From: Castor canadensis
Taxonomy: Eukaryota > Chordata > Mammalia > Rodentia > Castoridae
Length of the DNA: 64,000 bases
Assembly (NCBI RefSeq): GCF_047511655.1
Contig: NC_133392.1
Coordinates: forward strand, 26,488,001 to 26,552,000
Reading direction: 5' to 3'
The notes under the pieces are model-generated. The model did not search any database. It was not told where the DNA came from and worked only from the letters and a program-made list of their open reading frames with translations. This document shows, in pieces, positions 21,060 to 33,029 of this stretch; the stretch's first letter is position 1, and each line of letters starts with the position of its first letter. Made by a program: the position numbers and the translations under genes.

Positions 21060-22880
21060 CCTAGATTTTTTTCCCTAGTTTTTTTTTCCATTAAAAATAG
21101 TATAATTTACAAAAAGAAACAAAGTGTAAAGAAATGCATGTCTTGAGTGAAATCTGGTCTCCATCTCTACTTTGCTTTAATCAATCAACCAACCAATATT
21201 TATTGAACACCACTGTGGGTCTGGTTGCCCGCTTGGTGCTATGTGAGAGAAGACAGGAGAAATGGTCACTAATGCTAAAAGGCTTGTAATCAGTTGAAAA
21301 GATGTAGCTAACATATGGTCCTAACTTAAGAACTACCACAAGGCAGTGTGTTTGACACAGACTCTGCTAGGTAGTAGAGAGAGGGAAGCCTGTAACTGTC
21401 CTGGCTAGGTGTAGGTTGGCTAGTTTTTCAGCTGACTTGCTTTATCCTCTATGAAGAGATGCTTGCATAAGCATATCATTCAAGAACATGGGGGAGGATC
21501 ACGCCCCAAATGCTCTGGAGAAGGAGAAATGCTTTTAATAGATAGGAAAGAGCATGGCATCAAACTAAGTCAAATTCCTGTTTGTCCTTTGTAAAAATGT
21601 AAACTTTCTATCAACAGAGAATATAAAAACAAAGAATTATGAGTCCTTCGGGCGGCTCATTTCTTGGTAATAGTTCAATCACTGAGGTTGTAGTTTTATT
21701 CGCAAATTTGTGTTTATACAGTTTTGTGTTGCATTGTGTGAAGTGCAGCCTCTTTCCCCCATTGTTCCATATTTTAGCTTAGTGTATTTGGGAATTTTGG
21801 GCGGCTATTATTATCTAAGAATAAATCAAAACAAAACTTTTTATGTTTTAAGCAGTCTCTTGGTGCTTAAGCCTATCTGTCTGTATATTCTTATTTTCTC
21901 GTTCTTCTTTCCTCTCTCCCTCCCTCCTTCTCTCTCCCAGCACATTTTTCTTCCCCCACTCCTGCATCCTTTCTCCCCATCTCAGAATTTTCTCTTCATT
22001 CACATACTTTTAATTCTGAGGCTAGGCTGAACTGGAGTTTTCTGAGCTCCAGGACACCTTATCCTGGAGACAACGAAATTGTCCTGTTCAGTTGTAGTTC
22101 AGAACCACGGACAGCTTCACGGCCCGCCTACTGCTTTTTAAAAAGTAAGTACTGATTAACAAATATGCTTGACATCCCTGTGTTGGGTGTCTGGTTTTTA
22201 GACTCACAGAGTCAGAATAAAAATGAATATAAGAAACCATTTGGCCCACCCCTACCTTTCGCTGATTTCCAGAGAAAGCATCTCAGTCAACAAATAGCTC
22301 AGGATTATTAATTGCCCTGCTGGGAGAAGATACAGAGGGCCTGGAGGACTTCTTCACCCTCGGGTTTTCCTGCGATTACATCTGCTGATGCCTGAAAAAG
22401 ATCTTTCCGTTCAACTCAGCAGACTTGTATGAACCAAGATTTTCTCTCCCTGGAAAGCAGTAAGGCCTAATTCAAACACACTGGTTTGTATTTGAGAAAC
22501 AAAGGAACTCAAGTTTGAACAAAAAGACAGTCCCTCCTATGGGCTGTTCTCCATGGGAAGCAGAGGAAGAGAGAACACCAGAGGGTGTGGCCCCAAAGGG
22601 CTGGGGAGGAAGTGTCAGTGTAGAATAGGGAGGAGGGCATTCAGGAAGTCTAGGCTCATTCAGGAAGAGTAGGCTTGATGAGCTTTCTACAGTCCACAGC
22701 AGGTGCCCTGAGCACACAGTAAAGGATAGGTCTTCATTCCTAAAGTAAGAAGAGAGGTCTCCTGCTATATCCTTGTCCACATAGGCAAAGCAAGAGGCAC
22801 GAAACTTGTTTTCAAGAGAAAATTTGTGTAATGATTTCATGCATTTTGTCTTTTTTTTCCCCTCTCATAACAAACTTAGA
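21060..22880. other. Repeat-poor intergenic block
   Basis: No SINEs or L1 seen over 1.8 kb apart from a CT-rich run at about 21893-21960. No convincing coding frame. The RE1-like site at 22098 lies within it. A distal regulatory region is possible. Confidence 0.45.
22098..22118 (+). promoter_or_regulatory. Second RE1/NRSE-like site
   Basis: Matches the RE1 consensus at 18 of 21 positions, with an exact ACCACGGACAGC core. The mismatches (C to A at position 6, GC to TT at 19-20) fall in informative half-site positions, so affinity is probably lower than at the intronic site. It lies about 7.9 kb upstream of the INA start codon in repeat-poor DNA. Confidence 0.55.
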
Positions 22881-22884
22881 AAAG

Positions 22885-23030
22885 GTTTTTTATCCCCATT
22901 TTCCAAATTAATAGATGGAGACAAGAGAAATTAGGTAACTTACCCAATACCGCATGGCTAGAAGCTGGCAAAGCTGGCCCTTGAATGAAATTTCTCTACA
23001 TTCAAGCTGGTTTTCTTTCCATCACACTTT
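22885..23030 (-). repeat. MIR-type fragment
   Basis: Antisense MIR-like wording: 'atccccattttccaaattaa', 'ttaggtaacttacccaatac', 'gcatggctagaagctggcaa'. Confidence 0.6.
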
Positions 23031-23039
23031 ATTGGGACT

Positions 23040-23400
23040 TTTTTTGTGTGTGTGGTAAAATCTACATAATGTGAAGCTTACTGTTTTAACCATTTTAAGT
23101 GAACAGTCAGGGACATTCATCACATCTACAATGTTAGATGGCCATCACCAGTATCTGTTTCTAAAACTTTTCCATCATTCCAAACAGAGACTCTGTACTC
23201 ACTAAGCAATAACTCTTCAGTCTCCCCTAACTCCATACCCTAGAGAGCTCTATTTTATTTTCCACGTCTATGACTTTGACTGTTTTATGTGATCATGTGT
23301 ATCATACAGCATTTGTCTTTTTGTGTTTCTATTTCACTTATAATAATGTCTTTATGGTCCATTATGTTGTGGCATGTGTCAGAACTTAATTTCTTTTAAA
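23040..23400. repeat. Ancient mammalian interspersed repeat, L1-like
   Basis: Recognised as a very common mammalian repeat: 'gtggtaaaatctacataatg', 'gatggccatcaccagtatct', 'ccaaacagagactctgtact', 'atcatacagcatttgtcttt'. I place it provisionally with old L1-associated sequences. Confidence 0.6.
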
Positions 23401-24452
23401 TTGATAGGGTCTTGTGATTGCAAGTGACAGAGATTCCCTCAGGTCACCAGAAGTGATGAAGAGTTACTGTAAGCAACCTTACAGAATTAAGGAAAATGGA
23501 AATCTGTCAAATACCTAGAAGTTCAAGAACAGCCATATGGCTGGATATATTGGAACTTAAATATAGTTTGGAATCTGATCAGCACAGCTCTGGGAATAAA
23601 AATATCTCATTGTTCTCTTAGTGTCAGGAGTTTGTTGCTACCTGGTACTTGGCCATTATGTCAACATAGTGATATTCTACTTAGCAGTATTCTCCTGTAT
23701 GGTCTGGCACTAACGATGATGATTTCATACCCTATGAAAGCAATGAAAAGCAATCCACAGGCTGTTGCTAATTCTGTATTTCTACAATTTCAACGATATT
23801 CTGTCTTTCCTCCCTTTGTGCCATCTGACAAACTGCAGGTGATCCTGGTTCTGTTTTCTGATTGACCTTGTTAATTTTCAATTACGTTGTGCCATTCACC
23901 TGCTTACCTAAAATTAGCTGCCCTTGAGTTGAGCATCTCCCCTTCTCTGATCAGTTGCAGCCAGGGAGGTAAGTCACATGCTGTTGAACATGGCTCCTAA
24001 TGGTAAAGACCTACTGTTCTGAAAGGAGGTGGGTCACCGCAGGCAGAGGCACAGAATCATTGACTTCATCCCTCTGTCTGCTGTCCCGTGCTTTCCTGTC
24101 GGGCTCTTTCTTGTACTTTATCCCTGCATCTGCTTCCGTGACTTCACCAATTATAGAGCATAAGTGTATATGTCTAAGCTGATGTATACTAAGAAGGTAT
24201 CTCTGCGCAGATTTTTAGATTGTACAAATAATCGCCATATGGTGATAAGTAGTTTGGAGTTGCTTAGAATATTCTGAGTAGGGCTGTTTCTTTAAGACTG
24301 AAAATCTGTTTTCAGTTGTCTTGCCAAGTCTGCAGTAGCAGGAAGACATTCAGAACACAGGGCACACTGAAGAGCTGGCAAATTCATAAGGTGGGACCCA
24401 CTTCCTATAAAGTATAGGAAAAAGGATTGGATGATGGAAATCAGGCCTGAAT

Positions 24453-25090
24453 TAGTCAGGGTTCTCGTTCTAGAGAAACAGTAGAAAAATATATATTGTA
24501 TGTGTTATATATGTATGTATGTATATATATACACACATATGTATATATAATTATAAAAGGGGATTTATTGGATTGACTTACATGATTGGAGGCTGGGTAC
24601 TGTAGTAAGGGCCCTCTACACACTGCAGAGGCAGAGAACATGGTAGCTGTTCAGTCCAAGAAGCTGGGAGCCTCAGAGCAAGGTTGTGGGGGGGAACGTG
24701 GGGGATGATGCAGCACCAGTCTGAGGCTAAAAGCCTGGAAGCTCCCTGGAGAGTCACTGGTGTGAACTACATTGAAAGGCTGAAGACACTGGAGTCTGAT
24801 GTCCATGGCTATAGCAGTAGCAATATTCATTTCCTCTTTAAGAGTCCTGAGCTATTTGCATGCGCTGGCTGGCTTTCTCTTTTTTTCCACTCCTATTCCC
24901 TCCAGGCCCCCAGCCTATTTGATGGTGCAGCCCACATTCAGGGTGGGTGTTTCTCCTTCAGTTGATCTCCCACATCTCATTCCTCTCTGGGAATGCCTCA
25001 CAGACGCACCCAGAAGTCTGCTTTACTAATTCTCTTGGCATCTCTTAATCCAGTCAAGATTAATTATCATAAGACTGTTCCCAGTTCTGT
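24453..25090 (-). repeat. L1M-type 3' end, reverse orientation
   Basis: 'ttagtcagggttctcgttct' and 'agagaaacag' followed by a TA-rich tract and 'ggggatttattggattgact' is the reverse complement of a familiar L1 3' terminus. The part beyond 24700 is less certain. Confidence 0.65.
24488..24555. repeat. TA/TATG/CA microsatellite within the L1 end
   Basis: Alternating 'atatatatgtatgtatgta' and 'tatatacacacatatgta'. Likely polymorphic in length. Confidence 0.75.
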
Positions 25091-25589
25091 GACTGACAGA
25101 AAATGTGGTGCTCACCAATATCACATAAACATCTTATGCTCCCCCTCCTATCTACATTTTCCAGCCTCCTTTGTAGTCATGTTTTAAATTGTGAGTAATT
25201 CTGACCAAGGGGTTGTGAGAGGAAGTGATGTATGTTCTCCATACTTTCTCTTTCTAGAAGACATAAGTTGGCAGAACTCACAAGATAAATGCAGATGGCA
25301 ACCTTGAGTCATCATTTGGAATGGTGTTACCTGGGAGCCTCCTGATATTTTATGGGAAATAAAACTGTAGGTTAGGTTCTGGAGACTTTGGTGTTTGACT
25401 GTTACTGCAGCACAGCCTAGAGTAACTGCTATTAGTGCAGTCACTAGGCAGCACTGTTACCTTAGACAGGTACCACATGATCTTTAGTCCTCATTGTCCT
25501 CTTCTAAGGCACAGGAGAGTTGCCCAGATAATCCCAAATGGTGTATTCATGGTTCCTCATTGGCCAACTCTTGTTGACTCTCCTGGCAA

Positions 25590-25870
25590 GGTTTCTGTAC
25601 CTTTCTTTCCATCTCATTGCCACTAAGGTGACAATTCCTCACTTGAGACATGCCCAAAGCCCCCCTTTGGCTCCCAGGTCTCTAGGCTCTTGCATTTCAG
25701 GCTTCTCACTTTCTCAGTATAGATCTTGTTACCTTCTTCCTAAAGCCTTCACAGGCTACCTACTACCTGCTGATCAAAGCTTATACGAAATTAGACATTT
25801 GAGGTCCTTGATAATCTGTGGTTGGTTATTTTTGCAGAACTCTCTCCCCCGTTGAACTGTGGATCTCTTG
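25590..25870 (+). repeat. Possible L2 fragment
   Basis: Loose L2-like order: 'ctaaagccttcacaggctac', 'gaaattagacatttgaggtc', 'cttgataatctg'. The match is weak. Confidence 0.4.
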
Positions 25871-26227
25871 GAACCCAGTACCATGCCCAATTCCTTTTGT
25901 AGCCTCCCACACAGCTAATGCCTATTGAAATTGAAAGTCAAATATCTCCAAATTAAAAATGAAGCTCTAATAAAGTTTAAAGATTAAAAAAAAAGCCTAC
26001 CAAATGAATAGCAATGATGAAGGTTGCCAGTAGCACACATACTGGAAACATGCAGAATGTGTTAAAAAGCAGAATGTATGTATGTTATAGCTCACATCCA
26101 AGGTCGATTGAAGACTATGTGGAAGGCATGGTGTAGTAGGGATGTGAGGGAGTTACGTAAATGTAAAACATAAATCAAGGTCCCTGCTTAGTGGGGGAAG
26201 ATGGAGAAAATATGTGCAGACAACAGT

Positions 26228-26325
26228 CTACTTAGAGATGCTCTCAAGTGATAGAGCATCTGGCCAGAAAGCATGGGTGCCTGAATTCATACCACAATAG
26301 TGCAAAAAAAAAACCCCATAAAACA
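26228..26325 (+). repeat. ID-like SINE, diverged
   Basis: 'tctcaagtgatagagcatct', 'gaaagcatgggtgcctgaat', then an A/C-rich tail. Confidence 0.65.
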
Positions 26326-26349
26326 AAACAAGCACCTGATTAGAACAAC

Positions 26350-26351
<2 letters not shown>

Positions 26352-26396
<45 letters not shown>
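26352..26396. repeat. (GA)n microsatellite
   Basis: About 22 uninterrupted AG units. It follows the tail of the neighbouring ID-like SINE, a common birthplace of microsatellites. Confidence 0.95.
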
Positions 26397-26400
<4 letters not shown>

Positions 26401-26561
26401 TACTGATATAAAAAAGAGGTGTTAAGGGACTTGCCTGAAGTGACAAATCCAGGTTTCTAACTCAAAGGCCTTGTACTATGTTCTCCACTGCTCTAGTCAT
26501 CTCTCCACCAAGAGAAAGTGCCTTGACTCCTGTACCTTGTATACTAAATAAATCCTCTTTA

Positions 26562-26795
26562 AGCCAGGTGCCAGTGTCTCATGGCTGTAATCCTGGCTAC
26601 TCAGGAGGCAGAGATCAGGAGGATTGAGGTTCGAAGCCAGCTCAGAGAAATAATTAATGGAAAATGAATTGCGTGAAAAATACCCAACACAAAAAAGGAC
26701 TAGCAGAGTGGCTCAAGTGGTAGAGTGTCTGCCTAGCAAGCATGAGACCCTGAGTTCAGACCCCAGTATGCAAAAACAAAACAAAAAAAAACCTC
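26562..26795 (+). repeat. Dimeric B1/ID-like SINE
   Basis: 'gccaggtgccagtgtctcat', 'gaggttcgaagccagctcag', 'gagtggctcaagtggtagag', 'gagaccctgagttcagaccc', A-rich tail. Confidence 0.9.
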
Positions 26796-26849
26796 TTTAA
26801 AACTCATAAGGTCTGAGACTGGGATTATTCCAAATGAGTCTGGAGTGTC

Positions 26850-27200
26850 TTATAGTGCTGGAAAGTAAGGAAGTGCTCAAAGATAGGTAAGTAGGGGCAA
26901 GTCAAAAGGACATAGGAGCCAACCTGAAAGACTCCAAATGGCCAAAGTTGGAACAATTTGATAAAATAAATTATGATAGTGGTGGATTATGACTAAATAA
27001 AATAAATATCAATAGGCCCATACTGACATAATTAGAATATTGAATAAATAACTAAACTGGGAAGAAGGAACAAAACTCTTATAGACAAATTCCAATTAAT
27101 GTATGTAAAAAATGTGAGGGAAACAGAAAATCACCCTTCGAATACCACAGAAATAATTGTTGCAGGTAGGGTCTTCAGATGTAACTACTATTGGTGGGCC
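26850..27200 (+). repeat. Old LINE-like repeat, family uncertain
   Basis: 'ggagccaacctgaaagactc', 'tgataaaataaattatgata' and 'cacccttcgaataccacaga' resemble a mammalian-wide LINE 3' region. Low certainty. Confidence 0.4.
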
Positions 27201-27269
27201 AGACTTTAAGTAGAAACAGGTTATTTGCATAGCCTCAAGTATAGATTCCCCCCAATACTGAAAAATTAT

Positions 27270-27990
27270 AGGTAATCCCTGACTTACAGTGGTTCAAATT
27301 TTGATTTTTTGACTTTATAATGGTGTGAAAGTAACATGTGCTTGATAGAAACCGTATTTAAGATTTTGAATTTTCATCTTTTCCCAAACTAGGGATATGT
27401 GATAAGATCCTTTCTCACACTGCTGGGCAGCAGTGAGCTGTACCTTCCAGTCAGTCACAGGATCATAGATAGCAACTGATACTCTAGGTTTACTGTGTCC
27501 TACACTGTGATGTTTGGTAGGTGCTGGCATTCATTGGGCTAGGGTCCCCCATAGTCCCTGTGTTAAAGGCTTGGTTCCCAGGTTGGGGCTAGAGGGAGGT
27601 GGTGTGTAGTTTTAGAAGGTGGGGGTTTATGGGAGGTCCTTAGGTCACTGATGATGGACCCTTACATGGGATTGTGGGACCTCAGTGTCTGTCTGTCTGT
27701 CTCTCTCTGTTTCCTGGCTCATGATGGAAGCAGTTTGCTCCACCACACACTCCTTGCCATTGCCATCCTGTTCCCTCCTCACAGCCCAAAGCAATGGGGC
27801 TGTCTGATCTTGGACTGGAACTTGGAGAATTGTGAGCTAAGTAAACCTCTTCCTTTTGACAAATTAATTGCCTTATTTTGTTACAGTCACTGAAAGCTAG
27901 GTAGGTTATCAAATGCATTTTGACTTACAGTATTTTTGATTTATAAGGATATAACCCTATTGTAAGTAGAAAAGCATCTGTATCCTGTTT
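27270..27990 (+). repeat. MER2/Tigger-type DNA transposon relic, split
   Basis: Left part: 'acttacagtggttcaaattt', 'gactttataatggtgtgaaa', 'ctgctgggcagcagtgagct'. Right part from about 27895: 'aaatgcattttgacttacag', 'ataaccctattgtaagtag'. Between them another repeat (about 27520-27900) has landed, with GGTAGGT-like sequence on both sides. Confidence 0.7.
27520..27900 (+). repeat. LTR-like or L1-3'-end-like insertion in MER2 relic
   Basis: 'ttaaaggcttggttcccagg', 'gggaggtccttaggtcactg', 'ggaacttggagaattgtgag' and 'ctaagtaaacctcttccttt' match a mammalian repeat style shared by MaLR LTRs and some L1 3' ends. I cannot separate the two by eye. Confidence 0.5.
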
Positions 27991-28097
27991 TTAACACATG
28001 TCCAAAAATGCTTTGAGATATCTTCTTCCACAAATGCTTTGATAATGCTTCCACTTATGAGTGGGCTGAATTTAGTGATGGGCTTTTAACAAGTAGA

Positions 28098-28525
28098 GCA
28101 GGGGTCAGTAAAGAGCCAAATATGAAATACATTAGGATTCTGTGAGCCATATGGTCTCTGTTGTGGCATGAAATCTGCCACAGAGAATACATAAATAAAT
28201 GAGTGTGGATGCATTTTGATAAAACTTTATTGGCTGTGTACCAGTGGCACATGCCTGTAATCCTAGCTACTTGGGAGGCAGAGATCAGGAAGTTCTTGGT
28301 TCAAGGCCATCCTGGGCAAAATAGTTTGTGAGACCCTATCTCAAAAATACCCAACACAAAACAGGGCAGGTGGAGTGGCTAAAGTGGTAGAGCACCTGCC
28401 TAGCAAGTGTGAGGCCCTGAGTTCAAACCTCAGTACCATCAAAAAAACCCCAAAAACTTTATTGGCAAAACAAACAGGCTGTGGGTTGAGTGTGGTCTCC
28501 AGCCATAGTTTGCTGAGATCTACAA
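28098..28525 (+). repeat. MER20-like hAT element split by a SINE
   Basis: 'gcaggggtcagtaaagagcc', 'agccatatggtctctgttgt', 'gataaaactttattgg' then, after the SINE, 'actttattggcaaaacaaac' and 'ccagccatagtttgctgaga'. Subfamily name from memory. Confidence 0.65.
28234..28452 (+). repeat. Dimeric SINE nested in MER20-like element
   Basis: A B1/ID-like dimer with a clear exact 13-base target-site duplication, AAAACTTTATTGG, at 28221-28233 and 28453-28465. The duplication fixes both ends of the insertion. Confidence 0.92.
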
Positions 28526-28589
28526 TAACATATGAGAAGGAAAAAAAGTAACTTTGCAGTGGAGAAACCTGGCAAATACCACCTTAGCC

Positions 28590-29010
28590 AAGTGACTGTG
28601 ATGGTTAACCTTGATTGTCAATTTGAGTGGATTGAGAGATGCTTAGGACGTTAGTAAAACACCTTCTTGGGTGTGTCTGTGAGGACATTTCCAGAGACAG
28701 CAACTGAGGAGGGAAAAACACGCTTGAATGTGGGTGGCACCATCCCACAGACTGCGGCCTGGATGGAAAAAGCCTGCCGGGATAGGCTTACTTTCTCTGA
28801 CTTTTTCTACTTCCTGGCTGCCATGAGGTGAGCATCTCTTCTCTACCATACCTTTCAGCCACAATGTTCTGCCTCTCCACAGCCCCAAAACAATAGACCT
28901 AGCCGACCTTGAACTTACACCTCGAAATCGTGACACATTTGTTCCTCCTTTTAAATTGTTTCTCTCAGGTGTTGACCACAGTAATGAGAAAACTAACAGT
29001 GACCAAGGAT
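28590..29010 (+). repeat. L1 3'-end fragment
   Basis: 'tgatggttaaccttgattgt', 'caatttgagtggattgagag', 'ggtgtgtctgtgaggacatt', 'ctgaggagggaaaaacac', 'ggtggcaccatcccacagac', matching a rodent/mammal L1 3'UTR pattern. Confidence 0.65.
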
Positions 29011-29019
29011 AACATTACC

Positions 29020-32000
29020 AAGTCATATTGAAATTATCTCAGTGAAAGTGGCAGAGTAAGGAACTCCAAAAGTCCATCTCTCCAAAAAGCAATATAAGAA
29101 GTTGGCAAAAACTGTCAAAATCAACTTTTCAGAGCTGTAGACACTAATCAAAAGCCTGTAGTAATCAGGCAGATGTTTTCAAGAAAAACTAACTGAATTT
29201 CAGTAAGAACAGCAAACTTCACGATGTTTGTGAAACAGTTCCAGCTTCTCCTGGTCTCATCCCTGTGTTGGTAGTGGCCTTGAAGAAACTATTTGCATTT
29301 TCTTGTATGGATGTCAGTATTGAAGGGAGAGTGATCTCATTTCTCAAGGAGTTATGGTTGTTTGCTTTTACCTATCTGGGAGCTCCCTGGAGGACTAGCT
29401 CAAGAGGTTTTCTTTTGTCTGGTGTAACTGGAACTTTCCAGTGTTGAGGATGGCCACCCAAGGAGTATTTGTTGAAAACATTTCCAAGCAAATATTTAGT
29501 TATTGCTGACTGGGGCATTGGTTAACACTGTAGGAAACAAAAAGTTAATGTAAAGCTTAGGAGGAAAGGCTGGCGAATTAAATGATTTTGAGAAGGACTT
29601 TGAAAAACGGGCATATTCCTGGGACTCTAGAAAGTCACATGCATGCCTTAGGCTGTGCACGTGCTCAGGAAAGAGCTGAAAAAGCTGTAAGTTCTCACTT
29701 TTGTTGACTTTCAAGCTCTGCACAAGTGTGAAGTGAAGGCTCATAAAAAGTTCTAAGCTGCTTGGCTAAGTACTGAAAGAATGCTCCCAAATACACACAG
29801 CCCACCTGTAACAACTGGGAGGTTTTGTTTGTCTCTTTGACCCAAGCACTTGAGGAAATCTGTGCCTAGTTACTAGCTGACCACTAATTTAATAGAAGAG
29901 ATAATTCAGTGGTTAAACACAACAAAAAATACTAACTTTACAAAATCAATTTAGAAGTTACTAGACATACAAACTACAAGAAGCAGCAGCAACACATACT
30001 AGGCATTGGGGAGAATCTGATTTCCAAAGTTGCCACATAATAAGTTTCAAAGTGTTCAGTTTTCAACAAAAATTACAAGACATACGAAGAAACAGGTATG
30101 GCTCATACACAGGGGGAAAAAGTCAATCAAAGTAAGAACCAGTAGAAACTGTCTGAGGGAACCAAGATTTTGAACTTACTAGACAAAGACTTTAAATCAG
30201 CTATTTAATATATGTTCAGAGTACTAAAGTAAACCATGTCCAAAGAATTAATGGAAGCCATGAGAATGATGTCTTCTCAAATACAGAATATCAATAAAGA
30301 GACAGAAATGATAAAAGGACTGATAGAAATCCTGGAGTTGAAAGTTTAATAACTAAAATGAAAAACTCACCAGAGGACTTCAACAGCACATTTAAGCAGA
30401 CAGAAGAAAGTATCAGTGAATTCAAAGATAAGTCAATTGAGATGACCAAGTCTCAGGATCAGAAAAAAAAAATGAAAATAAAGACTGTATAGAGACTTTC
30501 TGGGGTCCTGGGAGAAGACAGAAAAAGTATTTGAAGAAATAATGGCTAAAAACTTCCCAAACTTAATTAAAGAAAGTTAATCTACACATTCAAAAAGCTC
30601 AACAAAATTCAAGTACAATAAACTCAAAGAGATTCACACCAAGACACATTATAGCCAAACTGTTGTAAGCCAAAGACAGAGAGAATCTTGAAAACAAAAT
30701 AGAAGTGACTCATTATGTATAATGGAGACTCAATAAGATTAACAGCTGATCTTTGATCAGAAACCATCATGGCCAAAGGCAGTGGATGACATATTTGGAG
30801 GGCTCAAAAAAACAAAACAAAAGCCTGTCAACCAAGAATTCTATATCTAAAAAAGCTATTCTTCAAAAATAAAGGAGGACTGATGGAGTGGCTCAAGTGG
30901 TAGAGTGCCTGCCTAGAAAGCATGAGGCCCTAAGTTCAAACCCCAATGCTGCTCCCCCCCCCAAAAAAAGAAAAAAAATGAAGGAGGAAGAAAAGGGGAA
31001 ATTAAGACATTCCTAGATAAACAGATCTGCCCTTTCAGAAATACTGAAGGTATTCAGATAAAATGATGCTAGACAGTAATTTGAATTCACATGAATAAGT
31101 AAAGAGTATTATAAAAGACAGACATTGCATAATGATAGAAAGTTAAGTTAATCAAGAAGATATATAACAATTATAAAAATATATGCACCTAATAACAGAA
31201 CTTCAAAATACATGAAGCAAATATTGAACATAATGGAAAGAAATAGATTAGTAATAAAGTAGAAAACTTTAATATATATTTAACATTTTAACCCATATAG
31301 ACTAATAGACATATTTAAAACACTGTACTGTTTGAGAATATAATCTTCTCAAGTGCATGTAGAATGTTGTTTAGGATAGATATGTGTTAGGCCACAAAAC
31401 AAGTCCAGTAATTTTTTCTTCTGGCTGTACTAGGGTTGGAACTCATGGCCTCATGCTTGTTAAACAGGTGCTGAACCACTTGAGCCACTCTGCTAGCCCT
31501 TTTTTGTGTTGGGTATTTTCAAGATGGGTTCTCATGAGCTATTTGCCCAGGGCTGACCTTGAACCATGGTCCTCTTGATCTCTGCCTTTTGAGTAGCTAG
31601 TATTACAGGGTGAGTCACTAGTGCCTGACTCCAATAAATTTTAAAAGACTAAAAACATCAAAATATCTTTCCCAACCACAATGGAATGAAAACAGAAGGC
31701 AAACAGAAGGAAATTTAGAAAATTTTATAATGATGGAAAGTAAACTACATAATCCCTAAATAACCAAAAAATTAAATCATAAGGTTAATTAATAAATACT
31801 TTGAGATGAATGGGGAAGGAAATACAGCACACCAAAGCTTATAGGATGCAGCAAAAGCAGTTCTCAGAAGGAAATTTATATCTGGGAACATATACATTAA
31901 AGAGTAAGAATGAGCCAGGATGGTAGTCCAGACCTGTAATCCCACACTTAAGGAGGTAAAGGCAGGAGAATCAAGACTTTGAGGCCAGCCTAGCCTATCT

Positions 32001-32500
32001 AATGAGTTCAAGGACAGTCTGCACTACATAGCAAGACTCTGCCTCAAAAAACCAAGGACTGGGGATGTAGCTCATGGTGAAACATTTGCCTGGCATACAC
32101 AACGCACTGGGTTTGATCTCTAGCATAGAAAGGAAGGAAGGAAGGAAAGTGAACTCAAACCAATAACCTAAACTTCTATCTTAAGAGAACAAAAAAATGA
32201 ATAACAAAGTAAACTCAAAGAAACACAGAGACAAAAAAACTAAATATTAGAGGGGATTTACCTAGAATGGAAAATAGAAAAACAATAGAGAAAATTAACA
32301 AAACCAAAAATTCATTTTTTGAGTAGATCTCAAAACTGATAAACAGTTAGCTAGACTACCCAAAGCAGAAAAGAGAGAAAAATTAGAAAGGAAAGCAAAG
32401 GAACTTACTGCTGATCCTACAAAAATAAAATAGGATTATAAGAGTATGCCAACAAATAGTGTACCAACAAATTAGATAACTTTTATTATGCATAAAGCTA
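29020..32500 (+). repeat. Old L1/HAL1-like element with nested SINEs
   Basis: The 5' part resembles an L1/HAL1 start ('gcagagtaaggaactccaaa'), an ORF1-like stretch runs to about 31000, and ORF2 endonuclease/RT wording follows ('aaaatatatgcacctaataa', 'gatatgtgttaggccacaaa'). Nested SINEs: ID-like at about 30876-30975, an antisense dimer at 31411-31632, and B1 plus ID-like at 31908-32140. All frames are interrupted. Confidence 0.65.
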
Positions 32501-32539
32501 GACATTTAAAACAGTAGAATTCAGAAAAACCCAATACTT

Positions 32540-32668
32540 GTAAGGTCCCTTGATTTTCAACAAGGATGCCAAGGCCACTCATTAGGGAATTAAGTTTTTT
32601 CAACCAATGATTGGAGACGTGTTTAGCTACATGCACAGGAATGAAGTTGGACCCCATTATAAACAGCT
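32540..32668 (+). repeat. L1 ORF2 fragment
   Basis: 'gattttcaacaaggatgcca' and 'aatgaagttggaccccatta' match the L1 ORF2 C-terminal region. Confidence 0.6.
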
Positions 32669-32669
32669 T

Positions 32670-33015
32670 ACTGGACAGCTGTAACAAATACAACAGACTA
32701 GAAGGTTTAAACAACAGATGTACATTTTTCACAATTCTAGAAGCTAGAAGTCAGAGATCAAGGTGTTATCAAGGTCATTTCTTCCAAGGCTTCTTTCCTG
32801 GGTTGTTGATGGCTATCTTCGCCTTCTGTTTACACATTGTCTTTCCTCATATGTGCTCTGATTTCCTCTTCTTATAAGACCAGTTAGGGTCCACCCTCAG
32901 AACCTCATTTAACCTTAATTATCTCTTAGAAAGCCCCATCTCTAAATACAGTCACATTATGAAGTTCTAGGGGTTAGAGCTTCCAAAGTATGAATTGGGT
33001 AGAGACTTCCACCAT
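32670..33015. repeat. Ancient mammalian interspersed repeat
   Basis: 'ctgtaacaaatacaacagac', 'cacaattctagaagctagaa', 'cccatctctaaatacagtca' and 'cacattatgaagttctaggg' match a widespread mammalian repeat. Family not assigned. Confidence 0.6.
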
Positions 33016-33029
33016 ATACAAAAAATAAC

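Noticed and set aside
22472..22840. 122-residue minus-strand open frame
   Set aside because: No recognisable domain or signal and no promoter or poly(A) context. Length is within chance expectation for this composition.
26352..26396. GA tract considered as a CRISPR or structured repeat
   Set aside because: A pure dinucleotide microsatellite next to a SINE tail, with no spacers.
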